Below are positions 1-6,050 of a stretch of DNA of 7,928 nucleotides, piece by piece (positions within the stretch are counted from its first letter, which is position 1; each line of letters opens with the position of its first letter). A model generated the notes under the pieces. The model made no database searches. It had not been told where the DNA came from and was given only the letters and a program-made list of their open reading frames with translations. Location of the stretch: assembly GCA_903844835.1 (NCBI GenBank), contig CAIMUU010000019.1, forward strand, positions 1 through 7,928, given 5' to 3'. A program made the position numbers and the translations under genes. This DNA is from an uncultured bacterium (GTDB taxonomy: Bacteria; Patescibacteriota; Saccharimonadia; Saccharimonadales; Saccharimonadaceae).

Positions 1-22
1 CAAAAGGAAATTGCGAGTTACC

Positions 23-541
23 ATGTCTGAATTACCAGAGAAACAAGTTAAAAGATTGCATTCTTTAATTTCTGAAGCTGAAATTAATCTTGCAGCCGCC
101 AAAGAACTGCTTATTAGTATTATTGGTGATAATGGAGCAATTATCACTCCACATACCTGCGCCAATGCCGATGCAAGAGGAAAGGTTGTTGAAGGTGTCT
201 TTGACGGCCAAAAAATGGCCGGGCCTGACGGCAAAGAATACCCAGTACCAGCCAATTACGCCAGCAAATCTAAACTAGTCGAAGGTGATATTCTAAAATT
301 AACTATTACTGACGATGGCAGTTTTGTCTACAAACAAATTGGCCCAACTGAGCGCAAGCAAATTATCGGAACGCTTGTCCAACACGATGGTGCCTATTAT
401 GTCGAAACTAATGGTCGCGAATACCGCATCCTACTTGCTAGCGTCACATATTTCAAAATCAATGTTGGCGATCAAGTTACGATTATTGTTCCAGTTGATA
501 ACCCAGATGCCATTTGGGCCGCTGTTGAGGCTGCGTTATAA
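23..541 (+). CDS. Uncharacterised protein, N-terminal helix plus two beta modules
   Basis: I do not recognise a named family, so no function is assigned. Starting at ATG 23 the protein has 172 residues. Residues about 3-34 look like an amphipathic, possibly coiled-coil helix, with Leu and Ile spaced through a charged stretch. The rest is Gly/Val/Ile/Tyr-rich and looks like beta structure in two tandem copies. G70-x-EY in copy 1 (about 53-95) and G131-x-EY in copy 2 (about 112-156) are each followed at identical spacing by a Lys and then a Gly-Asp pair. Two small barrel domains (OB or SH3-like) are a reasonable inference. No signal peptide or membrane segment is visible. An in-frame TTG at 11 would add four residues, but the purine-rich AAGGAAA at 4-10 abuts it, so ATG 23 is preferred even though its spacing is somewhat long. 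The gene upstream lies outside the window. Confidence 0.75.
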   Translation: MSELPEKQVKRLHSLISEAEINLAAAKELLISIIGDNGAIITPHTCANADARGKVVEGVFDGQKMAGPDGKEYPVPANYASKSKLVEGDILKLTITDDGSFVYKQIGPTERKQIIGTLVQHDGAYYVETNGREYRILLASVTYFKINVGDQVTIIVPVDNPDAIWAAVEAAL

Positions 542-545
542 ATTT

Positions 546-687
546 AGTAGATCTTAGATTATAGATTTTAGATTTTAGTATTAATTCAAATATTATTTTG
601 AGCTTCTTTAAGTGTGCCTAGCTGTTTATGGCCAAATGTCGGGCATGAATCCTTCTAGAATCTTTAATCTATAATCCAAAATCTACT
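546..687. repeat. Long imperfect inverted repeat built from AT-rich heptamers
   Basis: The arms are 546-578 and 655-687, each 33 bases, with 28 of 33 positions complementary and one more pairing as G-U in RNA. The loop is 76 bases. The left arm contains consecutive heptamers TTAGATT, ATAGATT and TTAGATT (554-574) and then TTAGTAT. The right arm contains AGAATCT, TTAATCT, ATAATCC and AAAATCT (657-684), which are complements of the same unit. No open reading frame of note lies inside. The right arm is not followed by a clear U-tract, so an ordinary intrinsic terminator is not supported. It could be a dispersed palindromic intergenic repeat, a MITE-like remnant or a transcript-stabilising hairpin. 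The structure is seen directly; the role is unknown. Confidence 0.75.
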
Positions 688-714
688 TGATATTTTAACC
701 AAAAGCGCTATACT
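687..714 (+). promoter_or_regulatory. Sigma70-type promoter for tdk-dnaX-dnaB
   Basis: TTGATA at 687-692 and TATACT at 709-714 are separated by 16 bases, close to the sigma70 consensus. Transcription would begin near 721, giving a leader of roughly 45 bases before the thymidine kinase start. The -35 box begins at the last base of the inverted repeat's right arm, so folding or protein binding at the repeat could affect this promoter. That last point is inference. Confidence 0.65.
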
Positions 715-767
715 AAACTTAGTTCAAGAGGTGAAAACAAAAAGGTTTTTTAAAAGGGGAAATAAAC

Positions 768-1424
768 ATGGCAAAAATCCATTTTAAATATGGAGCTATG
801 AATAGCGGTAAAAGCGACACGCTTATTAAAACTGCTTACAATTATATAGAAAATGGCCTCGGTGTTATTATTATCAAACCTTCAATTGACACAAAGGGTG
901 GCAAATTTATTGTAACTAGAAGTGGCAATAAAATGGCGATTAACATATTATCAACGTCGGATACTGATATTCGCCAGGCTGTAAAGACTTTCGCTAAAAA
1001 ATCAAAGCTCAAAATACTATCTTGTATTTTGATTGATGAGGCCCAGTTTTTAACAGCAAAGCAAGTCGACCAACTTTATGATATTGCAAAGATTGATAAA
1101 GTATCTGTAATTGCATACGGACTCCGGGCTGACTTTAAAACTGAATTATTTCCAGGAAGCAAAAGACTATTTGAAATCGTTGATAACATTGAAAAACTTC
1201 CGACCATGTGTCTGTGTGGGTCTCAGGCTGAATTCAATTGCCGAATGGATAATGGCAAATTTGTGTTTGAGGGCGACCAAGTTGCAATAGATGGCGACAA
1301 AACTACTACATATCGCTCACTCTGTGGGGCTTGCTACAAAAAAGAAAAAGCCCTAAATCATTCTAAAACACAACATTCGACCAAGCCAATCAAGCGTATA
1401 CTTAAAGAAAAAGAGGGGGAATAA
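768..1424 (+). CDS. tdk: Thymidine kinase
   Basis: Type II thymidine kinase (cytosolic, ATP-dependent), which phosphorylates thymidine to dTMP in the salvage pathway. The P-loop GAMNSGKS is at residues 9-16. The DEAQF motif at 90-94 includes Glu91, the expected general base. YGLRADF at 117-123 matches the family's conserved strand. A structural zinc site is complete: CLC (C148, C150) and CGAC (C186, C189). The segment between them includes the lasso region that closes over the base. The 218-residue length is slightly above the usual size because of a basic, Lys-rich tail after about residue 193. ATG 768 is preceded by AGGGGA at 755-760 with 7-base spacing, a strong ribosome binding site. It is the first gene of a probable operon with dnaX, starting 5 bases downstream. 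dTMP salvage fits an organism with limited nucleotide synthesis. Confidence 0.95.
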   Translation: MAKIHFKYGAMNSGKSDTLIKTAYNYIENGLGVIIIKPSIDTKGGKFIVTRSGNKMAINILSTSDTDIRQAVKTFAKKSKLKILSCILIDEAQFLTAKQVDQLYDIAKIDKVSVIAYGLRADFKTELFPGSKRLFEIVDNIEKLPTMCLCGSQAEFNCRMDNGKFVFEGDQVAIDGDKTTTYRSLCGACYKKEKALNHSKTQHSTKPIKRILKEKEGE

Positions 1425-1429
1425 TCACA

Positions 1430-2860
1430 ATGCCAAAAGCATTGTATCGTAAGTATCGCAGTAAGACACTCGATGAAGTTATCGGCCAAAAACATATTAC
1501 CGATATTTTATCTCGAGCAATTTCTCAAAACCGCATTTCTCATGCCTATTTATTTACTGGACCGCGTGGCGTTGGCAAAACTTCAGTTGCCCGTATTTTA
1601 GCCCATCAAATTAACGACCTCATTTACGACGAAGACGCAACGAATCTAGACATTATTGAGATTGACGCTGCTAGCAATAATGGGGTCGAGGATGTCCGTG
1701 ATTTACGCGAAAAGGTTCAAATTGCACCTGTTTCTGCAAAGAAAAAAGTCTACATTATCGATGAAGTCCATATGCTATCGAAAGCCGCCTTTAACGCATT
1801 ACTCAAGACGCTCGAGGAGCCACCAGAACATATCGTCTTTATTTTGGCCACAACAAATGTCGAAAAGCTTCCAGCTACGATAATTAGCCGAACTCAACGG
1901 TTTAATTTCCGACCAATCATGACCGAAGACGCAATCAAACACTTAGCATATATCGCAAAACAGGAAAAAATCAAAATTGATGATAGTGCCTTAAAATTGG
2001 TTGCCGAACGAAGTGATGGAAGTTTTAGAGACAGTATTAGTTTGCTCGACCAGCTATCAAGCTTAATTGATAGCACCTCAGACCAATCAATCACGACAAA
2101 GCTAATTGAAGATACTTTGGGCCTTACGTCGATTGACGTGGTTGGCCAACTCATATCTGCTATTGAATCGCATGACCTACCACTTGTAATTTCGCTACTA
2201 AATAACACCTACGACGAAGGGATTAGCAGTATCGTCCTAGTTAACCAATTGACCGACTCAATCAGCCAACAAATTGCCGAAAAGCCTCAACTGCTACCAC
2301 TTCTAGATGCGCTGATTGATGTTGCCAAAAACCCACAACCTCAGTTAAAGCTCCTAAGTGTTCTTGGAGCCGCAGCTACACCAAAGCCAGCCCCAAAATC
2401 ACTTGCTTTATCTTCGCCAGTATATGAGGTTAGCGCCTCAATCGCCGAACTAGAAAAACTAGCCGTAAAGGACAATCCAGCCAAAGCATTATCTAAGAAA
2501 AAGGCTATTAACAGTAGCAACCTTGCAAATGAGGTGGCACCTAGTTCCTCGGCGTTTGACTGGGCAAAACTGCTTGAATATACTCGTCAAAACTTTATTG
2601 CGCTCTTTAGTGTGTTGTCAAAATGCAGTTACGAGTTAGCGGGCAATGAACTAACACTATACACCGGTAGCAGATTTTACAAAAACAAACTAGACGACAC
2701 CAAATACACTCCACTACTAGCAAAATGCCTTCAAGATATTGGTATTTATGGACTAACTGTCCACACGCTTCCCACAACTCTTCCACCCAAGGATAGCCAG
2801 GCTGCCGCGATTACTGCTATTATGGGCGGAGGAGAAGAGGTTTCAATAGACCTCGCATAA
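1430..2860 (+). CDS. dnaX: DNA polymerase III subunit gamma/tau (clamp loader)
   Basis: AAA+ ATPase of the clamp loader that places the beta sliding clamp on primed DNA. Walker A GPRGVGKT is at 44-51, Walker B VYIIDEVH at 107-114, sensor 1 ATTN at 140-143, an arginine-finger motif SRTQRF at 153-158 (usually SRC) and sensor 2 GSFRDSISLLDQ at 197-208. The collar-like domain spans about 225-311, followed by an Ala/Ser/Lys/Pro-rich linker to about 375 and a C-terminal domain (376-476). Between Walker A and Walker B there is no four-cysteine zinc module; the segment 56-86 has no cysteine at all and is shortened. At 476 residues it is compact. ATG 1430 has GAGGGGGA (1413-1420) nine bases upstream, within the end of tdk. 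A single gamma/tau product is likely, since no convincing slippery site with a nearby stop was seen. Confidence 0.95.
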   Translation: MPKALYRKYRSKTLDEVIGQKHITDILSRAISQNRISHAYLFTGPRGVGKTSVARILAHQINDLIYDEDATNLDIIEIDAASNNGVEDVRDLREKVQIAPVSAKKKVYIIDEVHMLSKAAFNALLKTLEEPPEHIVFILATTNVEKLPATIISRTQRFNFRPIMTEDAIKHLAYIAKQEKIKIDDSALKLVAERSDGSFRDSISLLDQLSSLIDSTSDQSITTKLIEDTLGLTSIDVVGQLISAIESHDLPLVISLLNNTYDEGISSIVLVNQLTDSISQQIAEKPQLLPLLDALIDVAKNPQPQLKLLSVLGAAATPKPAPKSLALSSPVYEVSASIAELEKLAVKDNPAKALSKKKAINSSNLANEVAPSSSAFDWAKLLEYTRQNFIALFSVLSKCSYELAGNELTLYTGSRFYKNKLDDTKYTPLLAKCLQDIGIYGLTVHTLPTTLPPKDSQAAAITAIMGGGEEVSIDLA

Positions 2861-2866
2861 TAACAG
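2828..2866 (+). promoter_or_regulatory. Distant Shine-Dalgarno and hairpin before dnaB
   Basis: No Shine-Dalgarno sequence lies at normal distance from the dnaB ATG at 2867. A strong purine run, GGAGGAGAAGAGG, lies at 2828-2840 inside the end of dnaX, 26 bases too far upstream. GAGGT (2837-2841) can pair with ACCTC (2850-2854) across an 8-base loop, which would bring GGAGGAG to about 14 bases from the start. Coupled reinitiation from the dnaX stop, 6 bases before the ATG, is the simpler explanation. The pairing is seen; the role is inferred. Confidence 0.35.
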
Positions 2867-4222
2867 ATGGCTAATAAAGAAATTGCTGTTGGAAAAGTCC
2901 CGCCACAAAGCATTGATGCCGAGAAAAGCTTGCTTGGTGCTGTTTTAATTGACGAAGAAACATTAGCCGATATTTCTGAACACGTCACCGTAAAAGATTT
3001 TTATGAAAAACGCCATTCAATAATATTTGGTGGCATGATGAGTCTGTACGAAAAGCATCGACCAGTTGACCTTCTGACGCTGACTGAGGAATTAAAGCGC
3101 AAAAAAGAACTTGATACTGTCGGCGGTTCGACATATCTAACTGAATTAACGAATTATGTTCCAACTGCCGCCCATGCCGAGGCTTATGCTGAGCTTGTCG
3201 CCCAAAAGGCCGTTAGGCGTCGTTTAATCAAGGCCAGCGGTGAGATATCAGAATTAGGCTATGACGAAGAAACCACAACCCAGGAACTACTCGAAAAAGC
3301 CGAAGCTGAACTTTTTTCAGTAAGCGACCAATCACTAAAGCAAGATTTAGTTAGTATTGAAAGTATCTTGACCGAAAGCTTCGACAGAATGGAAGAGTTA
3401 CACCGCAACAAAGGTGCATTGCGCGGTGTCAGAACTGGCTATCACGACCTTGATAATATGACGGCAGGACTTCAAAAAAGTGATTTAATTATTCTGGCCG
3501 CTCGACCGGCCATGGGAAAAACCACTCTAGTTACGAACTTGGCTTATAACGTTGCGACCATCGCCAAACAGCCGGTTTTGTTTTTTAGCCTAGAGATGAG
3601 CAAAGAGCAACTAGTCGACCGTATGTTAGCCGATGCGGCTGGAGTTGATGCCTGGAACATCCGTACCGGAAACTTATCTGACGAAGACTTTAGCAAATTA
3701 TCTGAAGCGATGGGCGAACTAGCCGAAGCGCCAATCTTTATTGACGATACCCCTGGCTTGTCTGTACTTGAAATGCGCACCAAGGCCAGGCGCGCTATGC
3801 ACGAACAACCGCTTGGTCTTGTAATAATCGACTACCTTCAGTTGATGCAAGGTAGTGGCAGTAGTAACAACTATGCCAACCGAGTCCAAGAGGTGAGTGA
3901 AATATCACGAGGCTTAAAATTAATTGCCCGCGAACTTAATGTGCCAGTTATTGCCCTAAGCCAGTTGTCACGCTCTGTTGAGTCGCGCAGTCCACAAATT
4001 CCACAGCTGGCCGACCTTCGCGAATCTGGCTCTATTGAGCAAGATGCCGATATTGTTATGTTTATTTACCGCGAGGCATACTACAACCCCGAAACTGAAC
4101 GCGAAAACATTACTGACCTTATTATCGCTAAGCACCGAAATGGCCCAACTGGCAAAATCGAGCTTTACTTCCACCCAGAAAGACTCCGTTTTATGTCACT
4201 TGACCGTAAACACGATGACTAA
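2867..4222 (+). CDS. dnaB: Replicative DNA helicase DnaB
   Basis: Hexameric helicase that unwinds DNA ahead of the replisome and recruits primase. The N-terminal DnaB domain covers about residues 10-110, with the typical opening VPPQSIDAEKSLLGAVLID. The linker helix region is about 111-175. The RecA-like ATPase spans about 180-451: Walker A RPAMGKTT at 213-220, SLEMS at 241-245, Walker B LVIIDYLQL at 318-326 (D322), ALSQLSRSVESR at 363-374, DLRESGSIEQDADIV at 383-397 and the arginine-finger segment KHRNGPTG at 422-429. The 451-residue length is normal and there is no intein, which sometimes interrupts DnaB at the P-loop. The in-frame codon at 2861 is a stop, and the family's conserved N-terminus starts just downstream, so ATG 2867 is firm. 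It follows dnaX by 6 bases and is probably on the tdk transcript. Confidence 0.97.
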   Translation: MANKEIAVGKVPPQSIDAEKSLLGAVLIDEETLADISEHVTVKDFYEKRHSIIFGGMMSLYEKHRPVDLLTLTEELKRKKELDTVGGSTYLTELTNYVPTAAHAEAYAELVAQKAVRRRLIKASGEISELGYDEETTTQELLEKAEAELFSVSDQSLKQDLVSIESILTESFDRMEELHRNKGALRGVRTGYHDLDNMTAGLQKSDLIILAARPAMGKTTLVTNLAYNVATIAKQPVLFFSLEMSKEQLVDRMLADAAGVDAWNIRTGNLSDEDFSKLSEAMGELAEAPIFIDDTPGLSVLEMRTKARRAMHEQPLGLVIIDYLQLMQGSGSSNNYANRVQEVSEISRGLKLIARELNVPVIALSQLSRSVESRSPQIPQLADLRESGSIEQDADIVMFIYREAYYNPETERENITDLIIAKHRNGPTGKIELYFHPERLRFMSLDRKHDD

Positions 4223-4253
4223 TCCTATAGCGACCTTTAGCCAACCTGGCACG

Positions 4254-4262
4254 TGTTATAAT
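4254..4262 (+). promoter_or_regulatory. Extended -10 promoter, probably leaderless
   Basis: TGTTATAAT is a perfect extended -10 element (TGn followed by TATAAT at 4257-4262). No good -35 is seen at the right distance, as expected for extended -10 promoters. Transcription would start near 4269-4271, only three to five bases before the ATG at 4274, and no Shine-Dalgarno sequence precedes that ATG. Confidence 0.6.
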
Positions 4263-4273
4263 TATAGCCAAGT

Positions 4274-5707
4274 ATGTACATAGGCAAACACAAAATCACC
4301 GAGCTTTTTCTATATAGATGGCGATTCATAATTGGCTATAGCCTTGTTGGAATTAGCCTAATTGGTGCACTATTTTTTGTTGGAAATTATCTTCCCGGTA
4401 GTATATCAAATCAAGAGATGGAATCTGTCATAAAAAGTAGCTCACTTAATTTATCTAGTTTGAATTCTGCCGATATTACAAATCTTCCGTATCACTTACT
4501 ACAACACGCCAGCATAACTTTGTTTGGCGTCACCAATTTAAGTATCAAACTGCCTTCTTTACTGCTAGCATTATTGTCAATTGTCGGCATCATTTTTATC
4601 CTAAGACGCTGGTTCAAACCAAGTGTCGGCATCCTAGCTTCACTAGTAGCTATAACGACTGGTCAATTTTTATTTATTGCCCAAGACGGCACGCCAACCA
4701 TACTGTTTTTATTTTGGCCAGTTTGCTTATTGCTGCTAGCCACTCTGATTTCATACCAAAAAAAGCTCAGGCTGCTTACTGTCTTAGGTTTTTTTATTAC
4801 TGCGGCTCTCAGCATGTACACCCCACTAAGTATTTACCTAATTGTCGCATTTGCCGTTATTATGATTCTTCACCCTCATCTACGCTGTCTAATCAAGCAA
4901 GTTCCACAAGTACCATTGGTTCTTGGGATAATTTTTACGGCCGTGATTATCACGCCGTTAGTAGTCTCTGTCATCGGCCACCTCAGTCTTGGCTTTACGC
5001 TACTTGGCATACCGTCACATATGCCAAATTTTGACTCCAACTTAGTTTCGCTTGGTGCCGAATTCTTTGGTTTTGTTAAGCCTGGTGGTCTAACAATAAT
5101 GACACCCTTCTTTGAGCTTGGCTCAATGCTACTAATTGCTGTTGGTATTTTCTATGTAATCAAGACACGCGTAACCGCAAAAAACTATATCATTATGCTA
5201 TGGACAGCCTGCTTAATACCACTAATTATTATTAATCCCGTCTATTCTAGCATCATGTTCCTTCCGCTTGTTTTACTACTTACTGCTGGACTTGGTACTC
5301 TACTTTATTATTGGTATGATCTTTTCCCAAATAACCCATACGCCAGAATTGGTGGCTTGATACCGGTAGTTATTTTTGTGACAGTTTTAATATTTTCAGG
5401 AGCTAGCCGATTCATTTTTGGCTATGAATTTGACCCCAGTATTGTCACGAACTTTTCGAATGACCTACGAATCATCCCCGCTGACACAAAATTTCTTGTC
5501 GTAGCCGATTCCGAACTAGATTTTTACAATATTGTCTCGGACCATAATCATCAATATACCGTATCGACCAACCCAGCCGGCGAAAGTTTCGTCGCAACCC
5601 ACAAAGCCCACCAAGATTTTGAAGGCTACACCGTTGATCGAATCATTACTTCTTCGCTCAATAACGACAGCGACCGATTTTACTTATACACAAAGACTAG
5701 CATTTGA
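4274..5707 (+). CDS. Polytopic membrane protein, GT-C glycosyltransferase-like
   Basis: A 477-residue integral membrane protein with about ten hydrophobic segments, roughly at 18-38, 91-110, 116-136, 140-160, 166-199 (one or two), 213-235, 280-297, 304-320, 324-346 and 358-379. A polar C-terminal domain of about 98 residues follows. The arrangement resembles GT39/PMT_2/ArnT-like transferases, which move sugars from polyprenyl-phosphate donors: a first membrane helix, then a long extracytoplasmic loop (about 39-90) containing LPYHLLQHASITLFG, then a segment like the family's 'RLPSal' (IKLPSLL, 91-97). The usual Asp-Glu pair in that loop is not obvious; QEME at 47-50 is the nearest acidic site. 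Family assignment is therefore moderate, and substrate is unknown. ATG 4274 is the earliest possible start, because an in-frame TAG lies at 4265. It has its own promoter and no ribosome binding site. It ends in TGA, evidence for a standard code. Confidence 0.7.
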   Translation: MYIGKHKITELFLYRWRFIIGYSLVGISLIGALFFVGNYLPGSISNQEMESVIKSSSLNLSSLNSADITNLPYHLLQHASITLFGVTNLSIKLPSLLLALLSIVGIIFILRRWFKPSVGILASLVAITTGQFLFIAQDGTPTILFLFWPVCLLLLATLISYQKKLRLLTVLGFFITAALSMYTPLSIYLIVAFAVIMILHPHLRCLIKQVPQVPLVLGIIFTAVIITPLVVSVIGHLSLGFTLLGIPSHMPNFDSNLVSLGAEFFGFVKPGGLTIMTPFFELGSMLLIAVGIFYVIKTRVTAKNYIIMLWTACLIPLIIINPVYSSIMFLPLVLLLTAGLGTLLYYWYDLFPNNPYARIGGLIPVVIFVTVLIFSGASRFIFGYEFDPSIVTNFSNDLRIIPADTKFLVVADSELDFYNIVSDHNHQYTVSTNPAGESFVATHKAHQDFEGYTVDRIITSSLNNDSDRFYLYTKTSI

Positions 5708-5709
5708 CG

Positions 5710-5715
5710 TATACT
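5710..5715 (+). promoter_or_regulatory. Possible -10 box for ybaB-recR operon
   Basis: TATACTAAA at 5710-5718 is identical over nine bases to the -10 region of the thymidine kinase promoter (709-717). A start near 5722 would give a short leader containing the ybaB ribosome binding site. I find no convincing -35 hexamer at 16-18 bases, so this promoter is tentative. Confidence 0.35.
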
Positions 5716-5737
5716 AAAGATATAACAGTTATTTACT

Positions 5738-5743
5738 AAGGAG
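5738..5743 (+). promoter_or_regulatory. Ribosome binding site deciding the ybaB start
   Basis: AAGGAG lies one base before an ATG at 5745 and seven bases before an in-frame ATG at 5751. The seven-base spacing fits normal initiation, so 5751 is the likely start and the protein begins MAFDQIKMM. Confidence 0.7.
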
Positions 5744-5750
5744 TATGAAA

Positions 5751-6041
5751 ATGGCATTTGACCAAATCAAAATGATGAATAATCTACGCAAGGCCCAGAA
5801 TGAACTAAAAAAAGAAATCATTGAAGTTGAATCTGGCGATGGCGCAGTTGTTATTCAAGTTACTGGTGAGCTTAAAGTTAAAAAAGTTAATATTGATCCA
5901 AAGAAAATTGACCTCGATGATATCGAGCAACTTGAACACTGGCTTGAAATCGCTTTACGAGATGGTCTTGCCAAGGCTCAAGAAGTTGCAGCCGCTAAAA
6001 TGAAGCCTCTTATGGGTGGCCTAGGTAGCCTTGGGCTATAG
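5751..6041 (+). CDS. YbaB/EbfC family nucleoid-associated protein
   Basis: A 96-residue protein of the YbaB/EbfC DNA-binding family, small dimeric nucleoid-associated proteins usually encoded next to recR. The N-terminal helix (about 1-26, basic, with KAQNELKKEI at 15-24) leads into a beta region containing AVVIQVTGELKVKKVNID. A further helical segment follows, with acidic DLDDIEQLEHWLEIALRDGL and AQEVAAAKMK, then a Gly/Leu-rich tail (MGGLGSLGL). Length and order match the family. Its TAG stop overlaps the Shine-Dalgarno sequence of recR, implying coupled expression. The family is thought to bind DNA and to act with RecR-linked repair or nucleoid organisation; the exact role here is inferred from position. 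The start was chosen from ribosome binding site spacing. Confidence 0.92.
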   Translation: MAFDQIKMMNNLRKAQNELKKEIIEVESGDGAVVIQVTGELKVKKVNIDPKKIDLDDIEQLEHWLEIALRDGLAKAQEVAAAKMKPLMGGLGSLGL

Positions 6042-6050
6042 GAGACCGAT

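Noticed and set aside
11..22. TTG start for the first gene, adding four residues
   Set aside because: The purine-rich ribosome binding stretch abuts the TTG directly, leaving no workable spacing; ATG 23 is better placed.
546..700. Inverted repeat as an intrinsic terminator for the first gene
   Set aside because: The stem is AT-rich with a 76-base loop and is not followed by a clear U-tract.
1894..2208. Minus-strand open frame of 104 codons inside dnaX
   Set aside because: It lies antisense to conserved dnaX sequence, has no ribosome binding site and its Ser-rich translation resembles no known protein.
2493..2510. A-rich AAGAAAAAG in dnaX as a programmed frameshift site giving a short gamma subunit
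   Set aside because: It lacks the A-AAA-AAG heptamer in the correct phase, and the -1 frame stays open for about 50 codons, so it would not give the usual early stop.
4223..4273. Terminator after dnaB
   Set aside because: Only a four-base GCCA/TGGC pairing is seen and no U-tract follows; the segment is better explained by the extended -10 promoter.
3978..4283. Plus-strand 101-codon frame overlapping the end of dnaB
   Set aside because: It overlaps the conserved helicase C-terminus in another frame and has low-complexity composition; it is a shadow frame.
5705..5707. TGA read as an amino acid (alternative code as in Gracilibacteria)
   Set aside because: TGA here ends the membrane protein just before the next gene's ribosome binding site, and the other conserved frames contain no internal TGA.
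5704..5709. TTGACG as a -35 box for ybaB
   Set aside because: No acceptable -10 lies 16-18 bases downstream; TATAAC at 5721 is only 11 bases away.
5745..5750. ATG 5745 as the ybaB start
   Set aside because: It lies one base after AAGGAG, too close for initiation; ATG 5751 has normal spacing.
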